From an uncultured Prevotella sp. (GTDB lineage: Bacteria; Bacteroidota; Bacteroidia; Bacteroidales; Bacteroidaceae): 64,000 bases of DNA. The stretch spans positions 62,001-126,000 of the forward strand of contig CAJOCR010000008.1 of the NCBI GenBank assembly GCA_905236755.1, given 5' to 3'. The position numbers were made by a program, and so were the translations under genes. Below, one piece after another: positions 46,524-58,589 of this stretch (position 1 is the stretch's first letter; every line of letters starts with the position of its first letter). Under the pieces are notes generated by a model. That model was not told where the DNA came from. It did no database searches and saw only the letters and a program-made list of their open reading frames with translations.

Positions 46524-48035
46524 ATGAAAAAGACATATAACCTTCCGTTCATAGTCATCACCAATATACTTTTAGTAATCATAACCATACTAACGTTGAC
46601 ATCGTGTGCCGACAATGACTATTCTGTATTAAACAAGGGATATGATCAGCTAACACTAACCTCAGACCAGCAGGCTACAACACTTGATGAGCATACACAT
46701 GCCAATGAAGCTGTACTGCTCTCTTGGACTACTGGTAACAATAATGGAACGGGCAATAGAATATATTATCAGTTGGAGTTGGCTCCAAAAGGAACAAATT
46801 TCCAAAATTCCTATGTAGCCGTAAACAACGAAACACAGGTATATACTTGGAGTGCAACACAAGAAAACCTCAATAGCATTATTCTTGATAAGTTTGAGGG
46901 AACACCAGGACAGAGCATAGAACTTGAAGCTCGTGTTTCTGCCTTTTCAGAAGGAATAGAAACTCAAACATCTACAGTTGAGTTTTCGGTAACTCCTTAT
47001 CAGCCTGTCACCGAGACACTATTCCTGATTGGAGATGCCACTCCTAACAGATGGAATGTCGATAATGCAACCGAACTGACCAGAGAAGACAATGGTATTT
47101 TCTCATGGGAAGGCAACCTTGCTGAAGGCGACTATAAATTTATTACAAACAAAGGAGAAATCATTCCATCGTATAACAACGATGGAGAGGGAAATATCAT
47201 CTATCGTTCAAACATTGACGACCCAGACGAAAAATTCCACATCACAGAATCTCATTATTACAAATTGACTGTTAATCTGCTGGAAGGAACCTTGACCTGT
47301 GAAAAAGCCAATGGCAATCGCCCTACTTACGATCAGATTTTCTTTGTAGGCGACCCTACAGGTTGGAGCTTTGAAGAGATGACCAAAGACCCTCTTGATC
47401 CATACCTCTTCCGCTATGGTAGAATTTTCGCATCTGCTGGCGAGTTTAAGTTTGGTACAGCCAATGGCAGTTGGGAAAATATGTACAAAGCAGCCAGCAA
47501 TCAACAGGCTTATACCAATACAAGTGTAAACTTCGTTAGTGGTTTCGACCCAGACAACAAGTGGTATCTTAGCAACAACGAAGCAGGGAAAGCTTATAAG
47601 ATTTGTCTTGATATCCGTAGTGGTAAGGAACGTATGATGATGAAAGAGTTTACCCCTTACGAAATGGTATATCTCGTTGGCGATGCAACACCTAACGGTT
47701 GGGATTTAGGAAATGCAACACCTATGACTGCTACTGCCGACCCAATGGTGTTCACATGGACAGGACAGCTTAATGCCGGTGAAATAAAATTCTCGTTCGA
47801 CAAGAAGAGTGATTGGAATGGAGCTTGGCTGATGTGTGGTTTGGGTAATGATGTAGCCCCAACAGGAGTAGAGGAACACGCTCTCTTCATTAATAAAAGT
47901 GATGAGAATCTTAAGGGGCAGTATCTTGACAAGAATATTGGAGATGTTGACCAAAAATGGAAGATAAACTCATCAGGAACATATACCATTACTATAAACC
48001 AATTGACAGAAACAATTACAATAGCAAAACAATAA
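46524..48035 (+). CDS. SusE/SusF-like outer-membrane glycan-binding lipoprotein
   Basis: The 503-residue protein has a lipoprotein signal (TILTLTSCADNDYSV) and an N-terminal SusE-type Ig domain (about 40-150: NEAVLLSWTTGNNNGTGNRIYYQLELAPKGTNF). Three starch-binding-like modules follow, starting FLIGDATPNRWNVDNA (near 168), FFVGDPTGWSFEEM (near 273) and YLVGDATPNGWDLGNA (near 380). Each has the GD-P-GW pattern of SusE/SusF modules, where the Trp stacks on glucose units. The modules sit in the position typical for surface glycan capture. Confidence 0.88.
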   Translation: MKKTYNLPFIVITNILLVIITILTLTSCADNDYSVLNKGYDQLTLTSDQQATTLDEHTHANEAVLLSWTTGNNNGTGNRIYYQLELAPKGTNFQNSYVAVNNETQVYTWSATQENLNSIILDKFEGTPGQSIELEARVSAFSEGIETQTSTVEFSVTPYQPVTETLFLIGDATPNRWNVDNATELTREDNGIFSWEGNLAEGDYKFITNKGEIIPSYNNDGEGNIIYRSNIDDPDEKFHITESHYYKLTVNLLEGTLTCEKANGNRPTYDQIFFVGDPTGWSFEEMTKDPLDPYLFRYGRIFASAGEFKFGTANGSWENMYKAASNQQAYTNTSVNFVSGFDPDNKWYLSNNEAGKAYKICLDIRSGKERMMMKEFTPYEMVYLVGDATPNGWDLGNATPMTATADPMVFTWTGQLNAGEIKFSFDKKSDWNGAWLMCGLGNDVAPTGVEEHALFINKSDENLKGQYLDKNIGDVDQKWKINSSGTYTITINQLTETITIAKQ

Positions 48036-48036
48036 T

Positions 48037-49818
48037 ATGAAAAAAATGAATATAATACTCTTTATTGCAGCTTTCACCGTTCTTTCATGTAGTAGTGATA
48101 ATGATGCTGCCAATAACGAATACAACAATCCTGAGGTTTTTGCTCCTGTGATTGACATGAATGATAATATCAATCTTGAAATAACTACCGACAAAGCAAT
48201 ATATGCACCTGAAACTCAGGTAAAATTCAATATTCTTGGTAGTATTCCTGAAGGAGCAAAGATTCGTATTCGTCATGGAGCCAACGTAGTAGAAGAACAA
48301 CCGCTTACAGGAAACTCTTTCTCTTGGACTGCTCCTTCTGCTGACAACATGGGATACATGGTTGATGTATATACCCTTACTGACAATAAAGAAAACATAC
48401 ATGGAACCATTGCAGTTGATGTTTCAAGCAACTGGAAACGCTTTCCTCGCTATGGATTCGTGGGCACCTATGATGCATCAAAAACAAGTTCACAGATTGA
48501 GTCTGACCTAAACTTCCTAAACCGTTGTCATATCAACGGTCTGCAATTCTACGACTGGCAAAACAAACATCATTGCCCTCTCGGAGGAAAACCAAACGAA
48601 CTACTCGACGAATATAAAGACATCGCTAACCGTCAAGTGCTCACATCAGTAGTAAAAGACTATATTAGTGGGGCACACCAACTTGGCATGAAAGCCATGT
48701 TCTACAATCTCTGCTATGGTGCTCTTGATGATGCTAAAGCTGATGGCGTAAGCAACAAATGGTATCTTTACAAGAATAATAAGCATTCTGATATTGACAA
48801 ACTTGATCTTTCAAACGAATGGAAAAGCGATATTTTCCTGCTTGACCCATCAAACACCAATTGGCAGAATTACATTATAGACCGTAATAATGATGTTTAT
48901 AGCAGTCTCGACTTTGACGGTTTCCATATTGACCAAGTAGGCGACCGTGGTTCTGTTTACGACTACTATGGCGGTAGTGTAAACCTTCCCAAAGCCTTTG
49001 CTTCATTCATCACAGCCATCAAAAATGCACGCCCAGAGAAATCTCTTGTCATGAATGCTGTTTCAAGATTCGGTCAACAGAACATAGCTGGTACCGGCGA
49101 TGTAGACTTCCTATATAACGAGATGTGGGGATCAGAAGATATGTTCAGCGATTTTGGTAAGGTTATCAACGAAAACAACTATTTCAGCGGAAACACCATG
49201 AACACCGTCTTTGCCGCCTACATGAACTACGGCAAGAGCGGTTCACAAGGCACCTTCAACACTCCTGGCATTCTGCTCACCGATGCTGTTATCTTTGCAT
49301 TAGGAGGTGCACACCTTGAGCTTGGCGACCACATGCTCTGCCATGAGTATTTTCCAAACAGCAATCTGCAGATGAGCAGCGAACTGAAGAAAAATATTGT
49401 TGCATATTACGACTTCATGACCGCATACGAGAATCTTCTTCGTGATGGCGGACAGCAAACAGCTTCAGACATAGTTTCTGGCAATCAGTCCATCTGCATC
49501 AACGCATGGCCTCCACTCATGCATGGCGTAACTGCAATCAACCGCAATGTGGGAAACCGTCAAGTTATCAACCTTATCAATTTCTCAAAAGCAAACAGTC
49601 TAAGCTGGCGCGACATTAATGGCACACAGCCAGAGCCAACAGCCTTTAGCAACATTCCTGTACGCATCAAGGCAGCTGGCGTGAAGAAGGTTTGGGTGGC
49701 AAGTCCTGATTACATAGGAGGTGCTCCTCAGCAGATTAGTTTCAAACAAGATGGCGACTATGTACTCACCACCGTTCCTAATCTGAAATACTGGTCAATG
49801 ATTGTATTAGAAAAGTAA
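48037..49818 (+). CDS. GH66 family dextranase (endo-alpha-1,6-glucanase)
   Basis: The 593-residue lipoprotein (TVLSCSSDNDAAN) starts with an Ig-like domain (about 45-125) and continues into a GH66 barrel (RYGFVGTYDASKTSSQIESDLNFLNRCHINGLQFYDWQNKHHCPLGG). The nucleophile is likely Asp299 in FDGFHIDQVGD and the acid/base Glu362 in DFLYNEMWG, matching the Asp/Glu pair of known GH66 dextranases. A C-terminal beta domain ends LKYWSMIVLE. The acidic residues after the lipid Cys fit surface display. It should cut dextran into isomalto-oligosaccharides; a cyclising activity cannot be excluded from sequence. Confidence 0.9.
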   Translation: MKKMNIILFIAAFTVLSCSSDNDAANNEYNNPEVFAPVIDMNDNINLEITTDKAIYAPETQVKFNILGSIPEGAKIRIRHGANVVEEQPLTGNSFSWTAPSADNMGYMVDVYTLTDNKENIHGTIAVDVSSNWKRFPRYGFVGTYDASKTSSQIESDLNFLNRCHINGLQFYDWQNKHHCPLGGKPNELLDEYKDIANRQVLTSVVKDYISGAHQLGMKAMFYNLCYGALDDAKADGVSNKWYLYKNNKHSDIDKLDLSNEWKSDIFLLDPSNTNWQNYIIDRNNDVYSSLDFDGFHIDQVGDRGSVYDYYGGSVNLPKAFASFITAIKNARPEKSLVMNAVSRFGQQNIAGTGDVDFLYNEMWGSEDMFSDFGKVINENNYFSGNTMNTVFAAYMNYGKSGSQGTFNTPGILLTDAVIFALGGAHLELGDHMLCHEYFPNSNLQMSSELKKNIVAYYDFMTAYENLLRDGGQQTASDIVSGNQSICINAWPPLMHGVTAINRNVGNRQVINLINFSKANSLSWRDINGTQPEPTAFSNIPVRIKAAGVKKVWVASPDYIGGAPQQISFKQDGDYVLTTVPNLKYWSMIVLEK

Positions 49819-49825
49819 AACATAA

Positions 49826-51952
<2,127 letters not shown>

Positions 51953-52056
51953 GCAATTTCATGGCAGTTATTATAATATAACCACCAAACAGATAGGTTT
52001 AGAAAAAGAAGTCAAAAACCAAAATTATTATTCTGTTTTTGACTGAGTATTTAGTT

Positions 52057-52089
52057 AAAAAGGCAACCATATATTTGGCTGCCTTTTTT
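52057..52089 (+). terminator. Intrinsic terminator after GH97
   Basis: AAAAAGGCAACC (52057-52068) pairs with GGCTGCCTTTTT (52077-52088), with one mismatch, and runs into T residues. It separates the GH31 gene from the main dextran operon. Confidence 0.8.
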
Positions 52090-52097
52090 CAATTTCG

Positions 52098-52130
52098 TCC
52101 TAAACGAATCCTAAGAGCATCCTAAACGCA
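52098..52130. repeat. 11-bp-period array identical in part to that at 36386
   Basis: Units TCCTAAACGAA, TCCTAAGAGCA and TCCTAAACGCA start at 52098, 52109 and 52120. The first 29 bp are identical to 36386-36414, over 15 kb away. Confidence 0.75.
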
Positions 52131-52267
52131 AAGGTTTGCTATTGAATATTGGATATTGAATAATATCGATTACCATCTCGAAGAAGAGAGAAACTAATCG
52201 GAAAGAGATTGAAACAAATGTAAAAACAATATTTAGGCCACTATGAAAAAGCGATTGATAAAATGAG

Positions 52268-52275
52268 TATCTTTG
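52268..52275 (+). promoter_or_regulatory. Promoter -7 box of the GH31 pseudogene
   Basis: TATCTTTG matches TAnnTTTG, 22 bp before the ATG at 52298. Confidence 0.55.
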
Positions 52276-52297
52276 CAGAAACCTAAGTATTCTAAAA

Positions 52298-54684
52298 ATG
52301 ATTATCAAGAAATTACTTCTATCTGGACTATTTTTAATGGCCTCATCGGCTTTTTGCTGGGCTGAAGGACTGGAGTTTTCAACTGGCAAATACTGCTGTA
52401 AGGTTGAGTTCTACTCGCCTAATATCGTGAGAGTGACGAAATGGCCAGCTGAAAAGGCATTCAAAGAGGAAAAGAGTCTTGTTGTTACCTTACAGCCTCA
52501 ACAGGGAATAAAGGTCTGCAAAAATGAAAATGAATATTCTACAACCCTGAGTTGTGGAAAACTTTCTGTTAAGATAGACAAGCGTTCTGGACGTCTGCAG
52601 TTTTTGAGTTCTGGACAGAACCTGCTTCGTGAAAAGAGCTTCTCGTTTGAAGAGAGAACAGAGGGAGCCGACAAAGGCTCTTATAAGGTGAATCAAACTT
52701 ACACTCTCGACAAACAGGAGGCTATCTATGGTTTGGGCACTATTCAGGATGGAAGGCTGAACCGTAGAGGTACAAGTATTTTCATGGAGCAAAGCAATCT
52801 GCAAGACTTTCAATATGTGGTACAATCAGTTAAAGGCTGGGGCATATATTGGGACAACTATTCACGTGCTCAGTTTTATGATAACGACAAGGGAATGTCG
52901 TTTACAGCCGAAGTTGGAGATGCTGTTGACTATTATTTCATGTATGGCGGTTCGGTTGATGGTGTGAACAAACAGATGCGAGCACTCTCAGGACAGGTGC
53001 CTATGTTCCCTCTATGGACGTTTGGCTATTTCCAAAGCAAGGAACGCTACAAGAGTGCACAAGAGGTGCTTGATGTAGTGAACCACTATCGCAATTTGCA
53101 AGTACCTCTCGACTGTATTGTACAAGACTGGCAATACTGGGGAAGCAACTACACATGGAATGCCATGGACTTTCTTGGTGAGCCATTCGAGCAGGGCAAA
53201 CAGATGATAGACAATCTGCATGGCATGAATGCGAAACTGATGATTTCTATATGGGCAAGCTTCGGCCCTAACACACTTGCCTACAAGGAGCTTGATAAAA
53301 AAGGCTTGCTCTTTGATTTTCAGACATGGCCACAAAGCGGACTTTCGTTCTGGCCTCCTCGCATGGATTATCCATCAGGCGTGAGAGTGTATGATGCCTA
53401 TAGCGAGGAAGCAAGAAATATCTATTGGAAGAATCTCAAGCGACTCTTTGACTATGGTGTAGATGCTTGGTGGATGGATTCTACAGACCCTGACTGTTTC
53501 TACCCAAAAGAAAGCGACTATGAGCACATAACAGGTCTTGGCTCTTGGCGAAAGGTAAGAAATGCCTTCCCTCTGTGTACCGTGAGTGGTGTTTACGACA
53601 AGCAAAGAGCCACATCTGATAAGCAACGAGTGTTCATTATGACTCGCTCTGCTTTTGCAGGTCAACAACGCTATGGCTCTGGGTTGTGGAGCGGTGATGT
53701 GAACTCTTCATGGGATATGCTTCGCAAACAGATGCCTCTTGGGCAAAACTATTCTATGACAGGATGTCCTAACTTTAATACCGATATCGGTGGTTTCTTC
53801 TGTGGCTCATACAATAATAAGGGAGCTGGCTCTGCACCACAGAACCCACAATATCAAGAGCTTTATGTGCGCTGGATGCAATATGGTTTCTTCTGTCCTG
53901 TGTTCCGTAGCCACGGAGCTGATGCCCCACGCGAGATATGGCAGTTTGGCAAGAAAGGCGAACCTGTTTACGACGCTATATTTACAGCACAGCATGGCAG
54001 GTGACATCGGCTGGCGAAAGCTATATCCGTCCGTTGGTTAGCGATTTCGCTTCAGACAAGAATGTGTGGAACATGGGAAACGAGTTTATGTTTGGTTCTT
54101 CTCTGCTTGCTGCGCCAATAGACAAGGCACAATACACCGACGAAAAGGTTATCAAGACCGATGCCATGACAGGTTGGAACAAAGACAACAATATTGAAGA
54201 AGGCAGAAACAACAAAACTATCGATTTCACCGTAGAAAAGACAATAAAAAAATACCTTCCAAAGGGTGCTTCTTGGTACGACTTCTTCACAGAAAAGCTT
54301 TATCAAGGCGGCAAAGCCTATACTCTTAGCACAACTATTGATCACACACCAATGTTTGTAAAAGCAGGAAGCATTCTGCCTCTTGCGCCTATAACCCAGT
54401 ATGCCAATATGAGGGCTTGGGACAATCTTGAACTAAGGGTATATCCCGGAGCCAACGCTAAGTTCACACTATATGAGGATGAGGGCGACAACTATAACTA
54501 TGAGAATGGAGCCTACACAACAATACAACTGACATGGAATGAAAATGCCCGTTCCCTCACCATTGGCGAAAGAAAGGGCAGTTTCAAAGGTATGTTGCAA
54601 AAGCGCAAATTCACAATAAGACTGGTAAACGGAGAAACAAAAACAGTAGAATATAGCGGTAACGAAATTGTTATTAAGCTTTGA
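52298..54684 (+). pseudogene. GH31 family alpha-glucosidase, broken by a frameshifting internal deletion
   Basis: The first frame (568 residues, to the TGA at 54002-54004) has a signal peptide (SSAFCWAEG), the GH31 N-domain and most of the barrel, including nucleophile Asp394 (WWMDSTDPD) and acid/base Asp467 (LWSGDVNSS). It reads correctly to YDAI and then goes out of frame. The other frame continues with YIYSTAWQVTSAGESYIRPLVSDF and all the C-terminal beta domains to 54684. GH31 proteins normally have about 12 residues (a variant of VKxDRLRYRLLP) between YDAI and YIYS. The junction at TATA 53977-53980 fits loss of 40 bp between TATA repeats; restoring 40 bp gives one 808-residue protein. It was probably an isomaltosidase or alpha-glucosidase for the dextran PUL. 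Confidence 0.85.
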
Positions 54685-54697
54685 TAGCCGAACAAAA

Positions 54698-55807
54698 TCA
54701 GTCTTCGCTATAATTATTGTCAAGGGCTATGTGGAAATCATAATCTGCATAGCCATTGGCTTTCAACTCGGCAATAAAACTGTTACGAAGGGCCTCAGGA
54801 TCAGAAACCCCATATTCAGGCATAATATCAAAATACACTATTTTTGCGTTGAAATCGCAATAAAATCCATGAGCAGAGTAAATTTTATCGTTATCGAAAG
54901 CACGCTTCATAATGTCTGACTGCATCTTAGCAGCAGGCGAATCACCCGTGTTGATAGCATAAATACCAATAGTTGCAATAATACCAAATTTCTGTTTTAG
55001 GCGTTCGGCTATCTTTCTATCAAGACATTGAATCTCTGGGGCACGAAGAGTGTCAAGCACGTTAATATGTAGCGAGCCGATAATAGTATCAGGTCCATAG
55101 GTGTGCATAACAACATCAAAAACACCATGAACATCAGGGAAAGCCATACACTCTTCTTTCACACTCTTGATAAACTCAGGAGACATGCGAGCACCCAAGA
55201 GTTGCTCTATTGGCGACTTCAACATGTCAACACCCGACTTGATGATAACTATCGAGATCAGAGTTCCCAAGATACCATCTATAGACACGTTCCAAAGCAA
55301 CATAATAACAGCCGAAACGAGAGTTGAGAGGGTGATAACAGCATCAAAAAGAGCATCAGCTCCACTTGCTACAAGAGCATCAGAATTAACCTCATGTCCC
55401 ACCTTTTTTACATATCTACCCAAGACAAGCTTCACCACAATAGCCATTATAATGACAACAAGGGTGGCTGTGGTATAGTCGGGTTCCGTTGGGTTGAAGA
55501 TCTTCTTTACAGACTCTATAAGAGAAGAAATACCCGCTACAAGTACTATAGCCGCTATTACGATGGCAGAAAAATACTCTATTCGTCCATGACCAAAAGG
55601 ATGAGTGCGGTCGGCTGGTTTCTCACTCAATTTGGTACCAACGATTGTTATTACCGATGAAAGGGCGTCACTAAGGTTGTTTACAGCATCCATTATAATA
55701 GCAATAGAATTGGCCAAAAGTCCAACAGCAGCCTTGAAAGCTGCAAGAAAAACATTAGCTATTATGCCAACGATACTTGTGCGAACAATCCTTTTACTTC
55801 TATCCAT
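54698..55807 (-). CDS. Cation diffusion facilitator (CDF) family metal transporter
   Basis: The 369-residue protein has six membrane segments in the first 215 residues with CDF motifs: ALKAAVGLLANSIAIIMDAVNNLSDALSSV, RTHPFGHGRIEYFSAIVIA and NSDALVASGADALFDAVITLSTLV. A cytosolic ferredoxin-like domain follows (FPDVHGVFDVVMHTYGPDTIIGSLHINVL), with an extra C-terminal region of about 80 residues (DNDKIYSAHGFYCDFNAKIVYFD). CDF proteins export Zn, Fe or Mn in exchange for protons. The metal-site residues in the second segment are N and D instead of H and D, so the metal could be Fe or Mn; this is not certain. It is convergent with the GH31 pseudogene, 13 bp apart. Confidence 0.9.
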   Translation of the reverse strand: MDRSKRIVRTSIVGIIANVFLAAFKAAVGLLANSIAIIMDAVNNLSDALSSVITIVGTKLSEKPADRTHPFGHGRIEYFSAIVIAAIVLVAGISSLIESVKKIFNPTEPDYTTATLVVIIMAIVVKLVLGRYVKKVGHEVNSDALVASGADALFDAVITLSTLVSAVIMLLWNVSIDGILGTLISIVIIKSGVDMLKSPIEQLLGARMSPEFIKSVKEECMAFPDVHGVFDVVMHTYGPDTIIGSLHINVLDTLRAPEIQCLDRKIAERLKQKFGIIATIGIYAINTGDSPAAKMQSDIMKRAFDNDKIYSAHGFYCDFNAKIVYFDIMPEYGVSDPEALRNSFIAELKANGYADYDFHIALDNNYSED

Positions 55808-55834
55808 ATCTTCAATTTGTTATAATTTTGGGTA

Positions 55835-55842
55835 TAAAGGTA
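55835..55842 (-). promoter_or_regulatory. Probable -7 box of the CDF gene
   Basis: On the minus strand it is TACCTTTA, one base off TAnnTTTG, 27 bp before the ATG at 55807. Confidence 0.35.
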
Positions 55843-55874
55843 TGAAAAAAGAAGGGAATATTAAACTTTTTATC

Positions 55875-55882
55875 TATTTTTG
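55875..55882 (+). promoter_or_regulatory. Promoter -7 box of the zinc metalloprotease gene
   Basis: TATTTTTG matches TAnnTTTG, 42 bp before the ATG at 55925. It is divergent from the CDF promoter, 32 bp away. Confidence 0.5.
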
Positions 55883-55924
55883 CATCTGTATATTGTGAAT
55901 ATCTAACATACAATCCATAATATT

Positions 55925-58483
55925 ATGAACTTAAAATCAACATTGGCCATAGGCCTATGCTCTGTTGGTCTGGTGCTCGGAGCCTCAGCCAGCAGTCTTG
56001 TCATTTCTCAGAAACAAGACGACAACACCAAGAAAGAGGTAAGTCAGAAAAAGGATGAGAAAAAAGAGTCTAAGGACAAAAAAGACGAGAAAAAAGATTC
56101 CAAGAAAAAGAAGGAAGAAAAGAAAAACGAGTATGACGAACTGTTGAAAAAAGGCGGAACAGAGAAAACTGGCCTTTTTACCGTACGACATATCGAAGAC
56201 AAATGGTATTTTGAAATTCCTGATTCACTTCTTGGCAGATACATCCTCTCTGTAACTCGCTTCACAAGCGTACCACAGGGAATGGGTAAGTTCTCTGGAG
56301 AAGAGGTTAACGAGAATACCATATATTTCGAGAAACGCGATGAGAAAACTATGCTCATGCGTGCTTATGTGCTCACACAGACTGCTCCAGAAGATTCTAA
56401 GATTGAAAAGACTCTTAAAGCATCAACTACCGACCCTATCGTTTCAAGTTTCAAGATTATCGGTAAGAACAAAGATAAACACATGAACCTTATCGAGGTA
56501 ACAAACCTCTTCATGAAAGATAACGATATTGTAGGTATTCCTAAGTCGTCAAACAGTCAATATAGTATTGGTGGTCAGCAAACCGATCGCACATTTATCG
56601 ATACTATGAAGGTATTCCCTATCAACATAGAGATTGCCTCTACCCGCACCTATTCTGCAGCATCAGGAAGTGCAGGTGGTAATGTGCCAAGAATAGGAAA
56701 GTCAACACCAAGAGCAGTACGCACAGGTAGCATCACATTAGGTTTGAATACCTCTATGGTACTTCTTCCTAAAGAACCTATGCGTAAGCGTCTGTGGGAC
56801 GAGCGTGTGGGATATTTCACCACAAATATCACCTATTTCAACGATGATCAGCACAGAACACAGCGTGAACAGATTGCTGCTCGCTATCGTCTTGTACCAA
56901 AAGACAAGAAAGCATACGCTAAGGGTAAGCTCGTAGAACCAGAGAAGCAGATTGTATATTATATCGACCCAGCAACTCCAAAGAAATGGGTTCCTTATCT
57001 CATTCAAGGTATCAACGACTGGAACGTAGCCTTTGAGGCTGCAGGTTTCAAGAATGCCATCGTTGGTAAGGAATGGCCAAAGAACGACAAGAACATGAGT
57101 GTTGATGATGCTCGTTATTGCGTACTTCGCTATCTGCCTGCAGAAATAGAGAATGCCTACGGTCCACATATCATCGACCCACGTTCTGGTGAGATTATTG
57201 AGAGTCATATATGCTGGTATCACAATGTTATGAACCTGCTCACCAAATGGTATATGACACAATGTGGTCCACTCGACAAACGTGCTCAGAGCATGAAACT
57301 CGATGACGAACTTATGGGACAGCTCATCCGTTTTGTTAGCTCACACGAGGTAGGTCATACTCTCGGTCTGCGTCATAATATGGGTGCAAGTCATGCTACA
57401 CCTGTTGAGAAACTCCGCGATAAGGCTTGGGTTGAGAAACACGGGCACACCGTTTCTATCATGGACTATGCGCGTTTCAATTATGTTGCTCAGCCTGAAG
57501 ACAATATCTCACCAAAGGGGTTGTTCCCACGTATCAACGACTACGACAAGTGGGCTATCAAGTGGGGTTACCAGTATCGTCCAGAATTCAAGGATGAGAT
57601 TGCGGAAAAAGAAGGTCTTATGACTGAGACAACAAAGATTCTTGCAGAAAATCCTCGTCTTTGGTTTGGTGGTGAAGGCAGAAATGAAGACCCACGAGCT
57701 CAGACAGAAGACCTTGGCGATGATAATGTAAAGGCAAGCGAATATGGTATCAAGAACCTTAAGCGTGTGATGGCAAACCTTCCAAAGTGGACTCATCAGG
57801 ACAACTACCAGTATGAAGACATGGAAGAAATGCACCAGAGTGTGCGCGATCAATATCGCAGATACCTCAATCACGTAATGAAGAACTTAGGTGGTCATTA
57901 CATCAACAATATGCCAGGCAAGAATGCTATTGAGGTTGCTCCAGCCTATAAGCAGAAAGAAGTGTTAGGCTATCTTGATCGCCATGTCTTTGAAGCACCA
58001 ATGTGGCTTTATCCTGATAATGTAATCTCAAAAATTGGTTTTGATGTTATTAAAGATATCAAGAGCCGTCAGGATAATGCTATCGCAAGATGTCTTCAGC
58101 CAAACCTTCTTGCTACCATTTATAACGACTCGTTCACTTCACCTTCAGCACTCAAGCTTGATGACTATATGAACAGTCTCTTCGCTATAGTATGGAAGCC
58201 TCTTAACAACAAGAAGGAACTTCTCAATAATACTCGTAGATCACTTGAACGTAGCTATGTTGATCTACTCGACAATCTCATTAATCCTGATGAGAAGAGT
58301 ATCAAACTCATGGGCGATTTCAATAATAGCGATGCCTTGCTTTACGTTCTTCAGCACCTTGACAAGGTAGAAAACTACGTAAAGGCTCAAACAGCAACAG
58401 CTACCGGTATTAACAAACAGCATTTCCTGGATCTTCAGAGAAGAATCCAACTCATAAGAGACAAGCAAGTTAAAAAGCAATAA
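55925..58483 (+). CDS. Zinc-dependent metalloprotease (DUF5117/DUF5118 type)
   Basis: The 852-residue protein has a signal peptide (LVLGASASSLV), then a Lys/Glu/Asp-only stretch at about residues 33-75, then the paired N-domains of this Bacteroidota family (TGLFTVRHIEDKWYFEIPDSLLGRYILSVTRF) and a metzincin-like catalytic domain. The zinc motif HEVGHTLGLRHN starts at about residue 474, with MDYARFNYV as the likely Met-turn region. A C-terminal helical domain follows. It probably degrades proteins in the periplasm or at the surface. The charged stretch is unusual and could be a flexible linker or a binding tail. Confidence 0.9.
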   Translation: MNLKSTLAIGLCSVGLVLGASASSLVISQKQDDNTKKEVSQKKDEKKESKDKKDEKKDSKKKKEEKKNEYDELLKKGGTEKTGLFTVRHIEDKWYFEIPDSLLGRYILSVTRFTSVPQGMGKFSGEEVNENTIYFEKRDEKTMLMRAYVLTQTAPEDSKIEKTLKASTTDPIVSSFKIIGKNKDKHMNLIEVTNLFMKDNDIVGIPKSSNSQYSIGGQQTDRTFIDTMKVFPINIEIASTRTYSAASGSAGGNVPRIGKSTPRAVRTGSITLGLNTSMVLLPKEPMRKRLWDERVGYFTTNITYFNDDQHRTQREQIAARYRLVPKDKKAYAKGKLVEPEKQIVYYIDPATPKKWVPYLIQGINDWNVAFEAAGFKNAIVGKEWPKNDKNMSVDDARYCVLRYLPAEIENAYGPHIIDPRSGEIIESHICWYHNVMNLLTKWYMTQCGPLDKRAQSMKLDDELMGQLIRFVSSHEVGHTLGLRHNMGASHATPVEKLRDKAWVEKHGHTVSIMDYARFNYVAQPEDNISPKGLFPRINDYDKWAIKWGYQYRPEFKDEIAEKEGLMTETTKILAENPRLWFGGEGRNEDPRAQTEDLGDDNVKASEYGIKNLKRVMANLPKWTHQDNYQYEDMEEMHQSVRDQYRRYLNHVMKNLGGHYINNMPGKNAIEVAPAYKQKEVLGYLDRHVFEAPMWLYPDNVISKIGFDVIKDIKSRQDNAIARCLQPNLLATIYNDSFTSPSALKLDDYMNSLFAIVWKPLNNKKELLNNTRRSLERSYVDLLDNLINPDEKSIKLMGDFNNSDALLYVLQHLDKVENYVKAQTATATGINKQHFLDLQRRIQLIRDKQVKKQ

Positions 58484-58523
58484 GTATCTCCCGCGCCCTT
58501 CTAAGGGTGAAAGGTGTACAAAC

Positions 58524-58571
58524 AAAAAAGCCTCATTCCGCAAGTCCAAGACTTTGCCGAATGAGGCTTTA
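58524..58571. terminator. Bidirectional terminator between metalloprotease and S46 genes
   Basis: AAGCCTCATTC (58528-58538) pairs with GAATGAGGCTT (58559-58569). An A-run lies to the left and T residues to the right, so it can end both convergent transcripts. Confidence 0.85.
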
Positions 58572-58589
58572 CTATTTTTATGCTATCGT

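Larger units (their letters stand above)
51953..52267. other. Intergenic region between GH97 and GH31 genes
   Basis: It holds a terminator (52057-52089), an 11-bp-period array (52098-52130) and an AT-rich stretch with short TTGAATATTGGATATTGAAT echoes near 52142-52161. No gene was seen. Confidence 0.5.

Noticed and set aside
53938..54684. Separate 248-residue gene after the GH31 frame
   Set aside because: Its first residues are out-of-frame GH31 sequence and the rest is the GH31 C-terminus; it is the second half of one broken gene.
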